In this document: positions 52,514-60,273 of the stretch, one piece after another
Layout of the letters: every line of letters starts with the position of its first letter
How positions within the stretch are numbered: the stretch's first letter is position 1
Source: Bradyrhizobium liaoningense
GTDB taxonomy: Bacteria > Pseudomonadota > Alphaproteobacteria > Rhizobiales > Xanthobacteraceae
Length of the DNA stretch: 64,000 bases
Direction of reading: 5' to 3'
Assembly (NCBI RefSeq): GCF_018130825.1
Contig: NZ_JAFCJS010000006.1
Location: 310,001 to 374,000, forward strand
The notes under the pieces: model-generated
What the model saw: the letters and a program-made list of their open reading frames with translations, nothing else
Databases searched by the model: none
What the model was told of the DNA's origin: nothing
Program-made: the position numbers and the translations under genes

Positions 52514-54751
52514 ATGAACAGCATGAGCCATGAATTCGCTCCGGCCGGCGAGCTGCCGGAAGACAAGCCCGTCAACCTGTCGCGCCGCGGCTTCCTGGGC
52601 GCTTCGCTCGGCGCGCTGGTGCTCGGCGTTGCATTGCCCGGCGCTGGCGCAAAGGCGCAGGGTGCAGCGGCGGCGGCAAAGTCGGCACCGCGCGTCGCCG
52701 CCTTCCTCGAAATCCGTGCAGACAGCACGGTGTTGTTGCGAAGCCCCTTCGTCGAGGGCGGGCAGGGCGTCGCCACCGCGATGGCGCAGATCGTCGGTGA
52801 AGAGCTGGACATGGACCCGGCACGCTTCACGGTGGAATGCGCGCCGCCCGGAGCCGACTATCAGGTCGTTGGCGGCCGCCGCTTCACCGGCGGCAGCTTT
52901 TCGGTGCGATCGAGCTACGAGACCATGCGCCGTGTCGGCGCATCGGCGCGGCAGATGCTGCTCCAGGCCGCGGCCTCCCGCCTGAAGGTGCCGGTGGCTA
53001 GCCTCACGACCGAGCCCGGCCGCGTGCGCCACACTGCAACGGGCCGCACGCTCGATTATGGTGCGCTCGCCGCGGACGCCGCCGCGCTGCAGGTGCCCGA
53101 GAATGTCACGCTGCGTGCGGACAAGGATTTCCGCTGGATCGGCAAGCCGGTGGCGCGTCTCGACGCGCGCGACAAGTCCACCGGCAAGGCTGCCTATGCC
53201 ATCGACATGCAGGTCGACGGAATGCTGCGTGCCGCCGTTCAGCACGCGCCGCGCCTCGATCTCGAGCCCGGCGCCTTTGCCAACGAGGCGGAAGTGAAGG
53301 CGATGCCGGGCGTGCATTCGATCCATCGTCTGCCGGGCGCCGTCGCTGTCGTCGCCGACCGCTGGTGGCATGCGCGGCGCGCGGTGGAAACGTTGCAGGT
53401 GACGTGGACCGACGCGGCGCCGGGGGCGCGCCGCGCGATGCCGTCGGACTTCTCGTCGGAGGGCCGCAAAGCGCAGCTCGCGGCCACGCCGGGACCGGGG
53501 ATTGCCGCGGAGACGGTTGGCGATGCTGGCGCCACGCTGAAAGGCGCGGCGAAAATCGTCACCGCGACCTATGATGCGCCCTATCTGGCGCACGGCCAGC
53601 TCGAGCCGCCTTCGGCGCTGGTGCGCTGGAACGAGGACGGCACGCTCGATCTCTGGGTGCCCAACCAGGCCCCGGAAATGTTCCAGGCGCTCGCAGCCAA
53701 GGCAGCCGGTATTCCGCCGGAGAAGGTCAGGATCCACTCGCCGATGCTCGGCGGCTTCTTCGGCCGCCACTTCATCTACGAGACCGCCAATCCGTTCCCG
53801 CAGGCGATCCTGCTGTCGAAGGCGGTCGGACGGCCGGTCAAGCTGATCTGGAGCCGTGAGGAAGAGTTTTTGCGCGATGCGCTGCGGCCGATGGGCTTTG
53901 TGCGTTTCCGCGCCGGCCTCGATGCGAAGGGGTTGCCGGTGGCGCTGGAAGCGGAGGCCGTCGGCGAGGGACCGCGTGATCGCTGGTTCGGCCGCAAGCC
54001 GGATGCGGCCGATGGCTCGGCGGTCGAAGGCATCTCCGGGAAGCCATACGCTGTCCCCAATCGCCGCGTTGCGCATGTCCTCGTCGACGATCCCGCGATC
54101 ATCGGCTTCTGGCGCTCGGTCGGCCACTCCATGAACGACTTCTTCTACGAGACGTTCTTCGACGAGGTCGCCGACGCCGGCCAGCAGGATCCGTTCGATC
54201 TGCGGCTGCGTCTGCTCGCGGACAAGCCGCGCCACAAGACGCTGCTGCAGGCGGTCGGCGATCTCTCCGGAGGCTGGAAGCGCGGTCCCTACACCGCGCC
54301 CGACGGAAGCAAGCGCGCACGCGGCGTCGCGATGGCTTCACCGTTCGGCAGCGAGGTCGCGACGATCGCGGAAGTGTCGCTCAGGGGCGGCGCGGTTAAC
54401 GTGCACGACGTCTGGGTGGCGATCGACCCGGGCCGCATCGTCAACCCCGGCATCATCGAAGCGCAGGTCAATTCGGCGGTTGCGCTCGGCCTGTCATCGG
54501 CGCTGCTGGAGGAGGTCGTCTATGCCAAGGGCGTGCCGCAGGCGCGCAACTTCGACGGCTATCCGATCCTGCCGCCGGACCGCATGCCGCGTGTCCACGT
54601 CCGCATCGTCGAAAGCGGCGCGCCGATGGGCGGCATCGGCGAGCCGGGGCTGCCGGGCGTGCCGCCGGCCGTGGCCAATGCGGTTGCCGCATTGACCGGT
54701 CAGCGTGTCCGCAGCCTGCCGCTGTCGAAGATGAAATTCGGGGCGACCTGA
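52514..54751 (+). CDS. Molybdopterin-binding subunit of a xanthine-dehydrogenase-family enzyme (IorB-like)
   Basis: 745 aa. A Tat signal (NLSRRGFLGASLGALVLG) predicts periplasmic export as a complex with the Fe-S subunit. Moco-domain motifs include APYLAHGQLEPPSALV, LGGFFGRHFIYE and the catalytic Glu in GGIGEPGLPGVPPAVANAV. The isoquinoline 1-oxidoreductase beta-type enzymes oxidise N-heterocycles or aldehydes. No FAD subunit and no cytochrome c gene are adjacent, so the electron acceptor is unclear. GGGAG lies nine bases before ATG. Confidence 0.94.
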   Translation: MNSMSHEFAPAGELPEDKPVNLSRRGFLGASLGALVLGVALPGAGAKAQGAAAAAKSAPRVAAFLEIRADSTVLLRSPFVEGGQGVATAMAQIVGEELDMDPARFTVECAPPGADYQVVGGRRFTGGSFSVRSSYETMRRVGASARQMLLQAAASRLKVPVASLTTEPGRVRHTATGRTLDYGALAADAAALQVPENVTLRADKDFRWIGKPVARLDARDKSTGKAAYAIDMQVDGMLRAAVQHAPRLDLEPGAFANEAEVKAMPGVHSIHRLPGAVAVVADRWWHARRAVETLQVTWTDAAPGARRAMPSDFSSEGRKAQLAATPGPGIAAETVGDAGATLKGAAKIVTATYDAPYLAHGQLEPPSALVRWNEDGTLDLWVPNQAPEMFQALAAKAAGIPPEKVRIHSPMLGGFFGRHFIYETANPFPQAILLSKAVGRPVKLIWSREEEFLRDALRPMGFVRFRAGLDAKGLPVALEAEAVGEGPRDRWFGRKPDAADGSAVEGISGKPYAVPNRRVAHVLVDDPAIIGFWRSVGHSMNDFFYETFFDEVADAGQQDPFDLRLRLLADKPRHKTLLQAVGDLSGGWKRGPYTAPDGSKRARGVAMASPFGSEVATIAEVSLRGGAVNVHDVWVAIDPGRIVNPGIIEAQVNSAVALGLSSALLEEVVYAKGVPQARNFDGYPILPPDRMPRVHVRIVESGAPMGGIGEPGLPGVPPAVANAVAALTGQRVRSLPLSKMKFGAT

Positions 54752-54776
54752 GGCGCGGGTTACCGCGCCGCTCGCC

Positions 54777-56195
54777 CTACTTCTTCAACTTCGGATCGAT
54801 CGGCATCGTCCCGCGCAGGCTCAGAATATCCTCCAGCACCTTCGCGCCGGCAATCACCTGCGCGTCGGCGCGCGGGGCGCCGACGACCTGCACGCCGACC
54901 GGCAGGCCCGACGCAGTGAAGCCGCACGGCAGCGACAGCGACGGGCAGCAGGCGAGCGTGATGGCATACACGATGCCGAGCCATTCGATGTAGTTCTCGA
55001 ACCTCTTGCCGTCGCATTCGGCAACGTAGCGATTTTCGATCGGGAAGGGCGGCACGATCGTCGTCGGTGTCAGCAACAGATCATAGGTCTTGAAGAACTC
55101 GACCGCGTGGGCGGTCATGCCGACGCGTTGCGCCTCGGCGCGCGCGAGTTGCTCGACGGTCAGCTTGAGGCCTTCCTCGATATTCCAGATCACCTCGGGC
55201 TTGAGCAGGTCGCGCTTGGTGCGCAGCAGATTGGCTTTGGTGATCGCGAAATCGAAGGCGCGCAGCACGTGGAAGCATTCATGCGCCTCGCGCCAGTCCG
55301 GATGCGCCTCCTCGACGATGGCGCCGGCTTCCGCAAAACGTTCCGCCGCCTTCCGCGTGATCGCCCTCACTTCGGGATCGACCGGGGTGATGCCGAGATC
55401 GGGCGAGTAGGCGATGCGCTTCGGCTTCTTGCCCGCCTGGGCCGCCGACAGGAACGAGGTTGTGGGGGCCGGCAGCGACAGCGGATCGTCCGCATAGTCA
55501 CCGCTCATGGCATCCAGCAGCAGCGCGAGATCCTCGACGTTGCGCGCCATCGGGCCGACGACGCCGAGATTGCGATCGATACCCGATTTGGGTGTATGCG
55601 CGACGCGGCCGATGCTCGGCCGCATGCCGACGATGCCGCAGAATGCCGCCGGGCTGCGCAAAGATCCGCCCATGTCGGAGCCCTGCGCGAGCCAGGCCAT
55701 GCCGGTCGCAAGTGCCACCGCCGCGCCGCCGGACGAGCCCGCTGCCGATTTCGTCGTGTCCCAGGGATTGAGCGTTGCACCGAACACCTCGTTGAAGGTG
55801 TTGGCACCGGCGCCGAATTCCGGCGTGTTGGATTTGGCGTAGACCACCGCGCCGTTGGCTTCGAGGTTCTCGACCATGAGGTCGGACTTCGCGGGAATGT
55901 TGTCCCTGAATATCGGCGAGCCCTGCGTGTTCAGCACGCCCGCGACGTCGGTCAGGTCCTTGATCGGCACCGGCAGGCCCGCGAGCAGTCCGCGCGCACC
56001 GGCCGGCTTCTGCATCATCGCTTTCGCATTGGTCCGCGCGCGATCGAAGCACAGTATCGGCAGCGCGTTCACCTTGCCGTCGACCTCACCAACGCGCTTC
56101 TCCAGCACGTCCAGTAGCTCAAGCGGTGAGACGTCGCCGGAGCGCAGCTTGTCGACGACGGTGCAGGCGGTTTCGCGGATCAGGTCTTGAGACAA
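54777..56195 (-). CDS. Amidase signature family enzyme
   Basis: 472 aa. Ser-cisSer-Lys triad: Lys in GLPVPIKDLTDVAG, the Gly/Ser-rich core SAAGSSGGAAVALATGM, and QGSDMGGSLRSPAAFCG. Hydrolyses amides to acids and ammonia; the substrate is not predictable. Monocistronic on the minus strand, converging with the Moco hydroxylase gene at its 3' end and followed upstream by repeat A. Confidence 0.93.
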   Translation of the reverse strand: MSQDLIRETACTVVDKLRSGDVSPLELLDVLEKRVGEVDGKVNALPILCFDRARTNAKAMMQKPAGARGLLAGLPVPIKDLTDVAGVLNTQGSPIFRDNIPAKSDLMVENLEANGAVVYAKSNTPEFGAGANTFNEVFGATLNPWDTTKSAAGSSGGAAVALATGMAWLAQGSDMGGSLRSPAAFCGIVGMRPSIGRVAHTPKSGIDRNLGVVGPMARNVEDLALLLDAMSGDYADDPLSLPAPTTSFLSAAQAGKKPKRIAYSPDLGITPVDPEVRAITRKAAERFAEAGAIVEEAHPDWREAHECFHVLRAFDFAITKANLLRTKRDLLKPEVIWNIEEGLKLTVEQLARAEAQRVGMTAHAVEFFKTYDLLLTPTTIVPPFPIENRYVAECDGKRFENYIEWLGIVYAITLACCPSLSLPCGFTASGLPVGVQVVGAPRADAQVIAGAKVLEDILSLRGTMPIDPKLKK

Positions 56196-56221
56196 TTATT
56201 TTACTCCTGTGCTTATTCATT

Positions 56222-56303
56222 CGTCATTGCGAGCGTAGCGAAGCAATCCAGACTGCTACCCGCGGATACATTCCTGGGTTGGTTCGCTGCGCTCGCAATG
56301 ACG
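56222..56303. repeat. Palindromic dispersed repeat, family A (copy 3)
   Basis: 82-nt inverted repeat: CGTCATTGCGAGCGTAGCG and AAGCAATCCAGA on the left, CTGCGCTCGCAATGACG on the right. Same family as 16146-16232 and 24867-24908. It lies between the SDR and amidase genes, where it could act as a hairpin in the SDR transcript. Confidence 0.85.
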
Positions 56304-56312
56304 AGGATAGAG

Positions 56313-57089
56313 TTAACCCCAGCCCGCGCTGATGCCGCCGTCGACTGTGTAGATCACGCCCGAGGTATAGCCGGCGCGATCCGACGCCAGGAACGCCATG
56401 AGATCGCCGATCTCGCGCGCATGTGCGGGGCGGCCGAGCGGCAGGCTCTTCTGGAATTCCTTGTAGCGGCTCTCGTCGCCGAACTGGTGCTTCGCGCGCG
56501 TCTTGAGCAGGGTGACGTGGCGATCGGTGCCGACCGGTCCGGGATTGATGCCGACGACGCGGATGTTGTCGGCAAGGCTCTTGCCGCCGAGTGCGCGGGT
56601 GAAGGCCATCAGCGCGGCATTGCCGGCGCTGCCGCAGATGTAGTTGGCGTCGAACTTCTCGCCGGCGGCGCCGATGTCGTTGACGATGACGCCGCCGCCT
56701 TTCGCCTTCATCTGGGCGTAGATGTACCGCGTGAGGTTGATGTAGCCGAACACCTTCAATTCCCAGGCGTGCCGCCAGGCCGCCTCGTCGATCTTGTCGA
56801 TCGAGCCGCCGGGGATGTCGCCGGCGTTGTTGACGAGGATGTCGATGTCGGCGGCTTCTTTCGCCAGCCGTGCCACATCCTCAGGCTTGCGCAAGTCGAC
56901 AATGCTCGTCGTGGCGTCGATCTGGTGCGCGGCGCGCAAGCGGTCGGCCAACGCCTTGAGCTGGTCGCCGCTGCGGGCGGCGAGCAGGAGATGCGCGCCT
57001 TCCTCGGCAAATGCCTCGGCGGCGGCCGCGCCGATGCCCTTGGACGCGCCGGTGATCAGGACGCGCTTGCCGCGCAGATGCAGATCCAT
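56313..57089 (-). CDS. Short-chain dehydrogenase/reductase family, non-canonical active site
   Basis: 258 aa with the NAD(P) motif TGASKGIG (residue ~13), NNAG, and the C-terminal SGVIYTVDGG. The usual Asn-Ser-Tyr-Lys tetrad is mostly missing. The Asn position reads LKVFG, the Ser position NDIGAAG, and YxxxK is YICGS, so only Tyr survives. Either the reaction differs or the protein is a binder or pseudoenzyme. It is otherwise intact. Divergent from a tartrate-dehydrogenase-like gene. Confidence 0.9.
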   Translation of the reverse strand: MDLHLRGKRVLITGASKGIGAAAAEAFAEEGAHLLLAARSGDQLKALADRLRAAHQIDATTSIVDLRKPEDVARLAKEAADIDILVNNAGDIPGGSIDKIDEAAWRHAWELKVFGYINLTRYIYAQMKAKGGGVIVNDIGAAGEKFDANYICGSAGNAALMAFTRALGGKSLADNIRVVGINPGPVGTDRHVTLLKTRAKHQFGDESRYKEFQKSLPLGRPAHAREIGDLMAFLASDRAGYTSGVIYTVDGGISAGWG

Positions 57090-57153
57090 GGGGAGTACTC
57101 GCAGGATGGGAACAGGATGAAATCAGTAGGCGTCCGGCTGCGCCATGGTCAAC

Positions 57154-57201
57154 ATTGCAGTGCAGCGTTGCACTGCCGCCGACTTTGGTCCATTGCAGTG
57201 C
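57154..57201. promoter_or_regulatory. Operator-like array between SDR and tartrate dehydrogenase genes
   Basis: A perfect inverted repeat with arms GCAGTGCA (57158-57165) and TGCACTGC (57170-57177), plus an 11-bp direct repeat CATTGCAGTGC at 57154-57164 and 57191-57201 (37 bp apart). This is strong repeated structure in the 157-bp divergent promoter region. No regulator gene is adjacent. Confidence 0.6.
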
Positions 57202-57246
57202 GGTCAAAAAAGACGGCGGCTGCCGGACCAACCAAGGACGTTCTCG

Positions 57247-58320
57247 ATGAGCAAGAAACAATACCGGATCGCGGTCATTCCCGGCGACGGCATCGGCAAG
57301 GAAGTGATGCCGGAAGGCCTGCGCGTCCTGGAGGCGGCCGCGAAGAAGCATGGCGTCTCCGTGCAGTTCGACCATTTCGACTTCTCGTCCTACGACTATT
57401 ACGAGAAGCACGGCCAGATGATGCCCGATGACTGGAAGGAGAAGATCGGCAAGCACGACGCGATCTATTTCGGCGCGGTCGGCTGGCCGGCCAAGATTCC
57501 GGATCACGTCTCGCTGTGGGGCTCGCTGATCAAGTTCCGCCGCGAGTTCGACCAGTACGTGAATTTGCGTCCGGTGCGGCTGATGCCCGGCGTGCCGTCG
57601 CCGCTGGCGGGTCGCAAGCCCGGCGACATCGATTTCTGGGTGGTGCGCGAGAACACCGAAGGCGAATATTCCTCGGTCGGCGGCCGCATGTTCCCGGATA
57701 CCGACCGCGAGTTCGTCACCCAGCAGACGGTGATGACCCGCACCGGCGTCGATCGCATCCTGAAATTTGCCTTCGAGCTCGCCCAGTCGCGGCCGAAGAA
57801 GCACCTGACCTCGGCGACCAAGTCGAACGGCATCTCCATCACCATGCCCTATTGGGACGAGCGCGTGGAGGCGATGGCCAAGAAGTTCCCGGGCGTGAAG
57901 TGGGACAAGTACCACATCGACATCCTGACGGCGAACTTCGTGCTGCATCCGGACTGGTTCGACGTCGTGGTCGGCTCGAACCTGTTCGGTGACATACTCT
58001 CCGATCTCGGCCCCGCCTGCACCGGCACGATCGGCATCGCGCCGTCGGGCAACATCAATCCCGAGGGCGATTTCCCCTCGGTGTTCGAGCCGGTGCACGG
58101 CTCGGCGCCTGACATCGCAGGTCAGGGCATCGCCAACCCGATCGGCATGATCTGGTCGGGTGCGATGATGTTCGAGCATCTCGGCGAGAAGGAAGCCGGC
58201 AAGTCGATCGTCGAGGCGATCGAGCGCACGCTGGCAGAGCGTACGCTCCGCACCAAGGATCTCGGCGGCAACGCCGACACCACCGCCTGCGGCAAGGCGG
58301 TCGCGGATATGGTGGACTGA
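57247..58320 (+). CDS. Tartrate / D-malate dehydrogenase family (decarboxylating)
   Basis: 357 aa of the isocitrate/isopropylmalate dehydrogenase superfamily. It has IPGDGIGKEVMPEGL, RPVRLMPG, VVRENTEGEYSSVGG, SNLFGDILSDLGPACTGTIG and EPVHGSAPDIAGQG, matching TtuC/DmlA-type enzymes that oxidise tartrate or D-malate with NAD. ATG 57247 is the first Met at the family N-terminus. It ends at a hairpin-forming repeat before the convergent SUFU gene. Confidence 0.92.
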   Translation: MSKKQYRIAVIPGDGIGKEVMPEGLRVLEAAAKKHGVSVQFDHFDFSSYDYYEKHGQMMPDDWKEKIGKHDAIYFGAVGWPAKIPDHVSLWGSLIKFRREFDQYVNLRPVRLMPGVPSPLAGRKPGDIDFWVVRENTEGEYSSVGGRMFPDTDREFVTQQTVMTRTGVDRILKFAFELAQSRPKKHLTSATKSNGISITMPYWDERVEAMAKKFPGVKWDKYHIDILTANFVLHPDWFDVVVGSNLFGDILSDLGPACTGTIGIAPSGNINPEGDFPSVFEPVHGSAPDIAGQGIANPIGMIWSGAMMFEHLGEKEAGKSIVEAIERTLAERTLRTKDLGGNADTTACGKAVADMVD

Positions 58321-58359
58321 GGCGAATCCACCTTTTCTGTCCTCGCGGATGCGAACAGT

Positions 58360-58387
58360 GGTGGGTTACGCCTTCGGCTAACCCACC
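58360..58387. repeat. Hairpin repeat (family B relative) between convergent genes
   Basis: GTGGGTTA and TAACCCAC form the stem, with inner GC/GC pairs around a CTTC loop; CCTACG follows. It shares the GTGGG...CCCACCCTACG sequence with the element at 20261-20397. Placed between genes ending at 58320 and 58394, it may serve as a bidirectional terminator, though no U-run follows. Confidence 0.65.
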
Positions 58388-58393
58388 CTACGA

Positions 58394-59035
58394 TTACACA
58401 TACGACTTCCGCGCCGGATCGAAGATCGGTGGATAATCGTTCTCGTCGAGCAGGTCGAGAAACGGGTCGAGCCCCCTGGACACGATGAGCCCGAGCTCCT
58501 GATGCGAGATCAGGTTCACGGTCAAAATCTCCACGGGATCGCCCGCGATCTCCAGCGCCTCGGCGATCTGCTTGTCGGGGCCGATGATCGGCGTGAGAAA
58601 CAGGAACGTCTGGAAGTCCGTTCCTGCAACCGGCGGCCACGGCAGCGCGACGCGATGGCCGAAGCCGAACCAGGTCGTGTCGATGAACGGCAGATTGGCC
58701 AGCCAGCGCAGATTGGCGCAAACATCCTCTGTCGGCTCGCGGACATACCACATCAGCTCGGCACGCGGTTTCGCATCCCCGTGCACCCCCGGCATCCGTT
58801 GCTCGCTCATGCCGTTGGTCAGAAGCACATAGCCTTCGTCAGATCCCTCCTGGCACACCGGCACGAAATCGCGGCCAAAGGCGTGGATGTCGATGCGGCG
58901 CTCCGTGCTGTCGGTGAAGCTATGCTCGGGCTCGCCAAGCTCGCTTTCATAGATGGCGAGCCGATGCCGGTAGAGGTCGGCTGGGCGTGACGGCTCCGCG
59001 GAGCCCGACATGAATTTTGCGAGACGGGAGAGCAT
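58394..59035 (-). CDS. Suppressor-of-fused (SUFU) domain protein
   Basis: 213 aa. SUFU-type features: RIDIHAFGRDFVPVCQEGSDEGYVLLTNGMS, LMWYVREPTEDV, LPFIDTTWFGFGHRVALPWPP, and HQELGLIVSRGLDPFLDLLDEN. Bacterial SUFU proteins are common; some sit in toxin-immunity contexts, but no toxin gene is adjacent here. Cytoplasmic. The 153-nt gap upstream carries a stable hairpin. Confidence 0.85.
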   Translation of the reverse strand: MLSRLAKFMSGSAEPSRPADLYRHRLAIYESELGEPEHSFTDSTERRIDIHAFGRDFVPVCQEGSDEGYVLLTNGMSEQRMPGVHGDAKPRAELMWYVREPTEDVCANLRWLANLPFIDTTWFGFGHRVALPWPPVAGTDFQTFLFLTPIIGPDKQIAEALEIAGDPVEILTVNLISHQELGLIVSRGLDPFLDLLDENDYPPIFDPARKSYV

Positions 59036-59068
59036 GTGAACCTCGGAGGCGGTTATGAGCCGGAATAT

Positions 59069-59092
59069 CCGCGTTGTCGCAAGGCAACGCGG
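59069..59092 (+). other. 10-bp hairpin with GNRA tetraloop in the gap upstream of the SUFU gene
   Basis: CCGCGTTGTC (59069-59078), GCAA, GGCAACGCGG (59083-59092): a fully paired stem including one T-G. It is followed by GGTTCAAATCC, which resembles a tRNA T-arm, but no acceptor stem can be formed. The gap 59036-59188 shows no coding signal. It could be a 5' leader element, a small RNA fragment or a tRNA relic. Confidence 0.4.
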
Positions 59093-59188
59093 GCTGGTTC
59101 AAATCCGTCCCGCAGGCGAGCCGATGTTTCGCTGTGGTCCAGCCTCCCTTGCGCAATTGTGCACTCGGCAGGAACTATTCGCTCTCGA

Positions 59189-60262
59189 TCAACCCACGAT
59201 CTTCTCGATCGCGGCCTGATCCAGCCCAAATTTCTTCCCGGCTTCCAGAATCTCCTGCCAAGTGGTCGGATCGACCGGAATGCCTTCGGCGAGCCGCTTC
59301 TTCTTGGTCTCGCGCTCGGGCTCGCCGGCGATCTTGACCTTGTCGACGCCGGGGCCGGGAGGCGAGCCGGTGTGCCAGGCGACGAAGCTCTCGACTTCGC
59401 GCGCGAGGTTTTCGCCGGTGCCGAGCTTGCCCGGGTCGATGACGATCGAGAGCATGCCGTTGAGGACGTTGTACTTGCCGTCGGAGGGCCCCTTGACCAC
59501 CTGTCCGCCGGAGAGCGCCCCGCCGAGGATTTCGCACACCAGCGCGAGCCCCGAACCCTTGTGCTCGCCGAACGGCAGGATGGCGCCGTGCGGCGGGATC
59601 ACGGTGTAGCGCGGGTTGGTGGTGGGCTTGCCTTCGTTGTCGATGATGGTGCCGGGCTCGAGCTCGACGCCCTTGTTGTGGGCGACGCGGGTCTTGCCCT
59701 GCGCGATCCTGCTGGTGGCGAAGTCGAGCACGATGGGGTCCTTGCCCCTGCGCGGGATGCCGACGCAGAACGGGTTGGTGCCGTGGCGGGCATCGCTGCC
59801 GCCCCAGGGCGCCACGATCGGGCGCGAGATCACGTTGACGAAGTGGATCGAGACCAGCCCGTGATCGATGCACTGCTCGGCCCAGTGGCCGATGCGGCCG
59901 ATGTGGTGCGAGTTGGAGAGTCCGACCAGACACACGCCGTTGCGCTTGGCGCGCTCGGCCGCCAGCTCCATCGCTTCATGGCCGATCACCTGGCCGTAGC
60001 CGGTGAGGCCGTCGAGGGTGAGAAGCGGACCGGTGTCGAGCACGATCTTGACGTGCGCGTTCACGGCGAGGCCACCATTGGTGACGCTCTGGACATAGCG
60101 CGGGATCATGCCGACGCCGTGCGAGTCGTGTCCCTTGAGGTTGGCTTCGACGAGGTTGGTGGATACGAGCTCGGCCTCGCGGTCCGATGAGCCGCCGGCC
60201 TTGACGATGGCACGAATGGCGTTGGTGAGCGGCTCTGCCTTGATGGTGCGATAGTCGGCCAT
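59189..60262 (-). CDS. Ldh family (malate/lactate/ureidoglycolate) dehydrogenase
   Basis: 357 aa of the NAD(P)-dependent Ldh family distinct from classical lactate dehydrogenase. It has NLKGHDSHGVGMIPRYV (catalytic His), NSHHIGRIGHWAEQC, APWGGSDARHGTNPFCVG and GEHKGSGLALVCEIL. Oxidises or reduces 2-hydroxy/2-keto acids. ATG 60262 starts MADYRTIKAEPL. Followed upstream by a D-2-hydroxyacid dehydrogenase (12-nt gap) in the same unit. Confidence 0.92.
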   Translation of the reverse strand: MADYRTIKAEPLTNAIRAIVKAGGSSDREAELVSTNLVEANLKGHDSHGVGMIPRYVQSVTNGGLAVNAHVKIVLDTGPLLTLDGLTGYGQVIGHEAMELAAERAKRNGVCLVGLSNSHHIGRIGHWAEQCIDHGLVSIHFVNVISRPIVAPWGGSDARHGTNPFCVGIPRRGKDPIVLDFATSRIAQGKTRVAHNKGVELEPGTIIDNEGKPTTNPRYTVIPPHGAILPFGEHKGSGLALVCEILGGALSGGQVVKGPSDGKYNVLNGMLSIVIDPGKLGTGENLAREVESFVAWHTGSPPGPGVDKVKIAGEPERETKKKRLAEGIPVDPTTWQEILEAGKKFGLDQAAIEKIVG

Positions 60263-60273
60263 TGCTGTTGCTC

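Noticed and set aside
57157..57168. PhaR-box-like TGCAGTGCAGCG ahead of the tartrate dehydrogenase.
   Set aside because: It fits the core but is part of a longer inverted and direct repeat array that is better explained by another regulator.
59041..59115. Possible tRNA ending in GGTTCAAATCC.
   Set aside because: The T-stem has a mismatch, no 7-bp acceptor stem pairs (best 4 of 7), and the central hairpin has a 4-base loop, so no anticodon loop can be formed.
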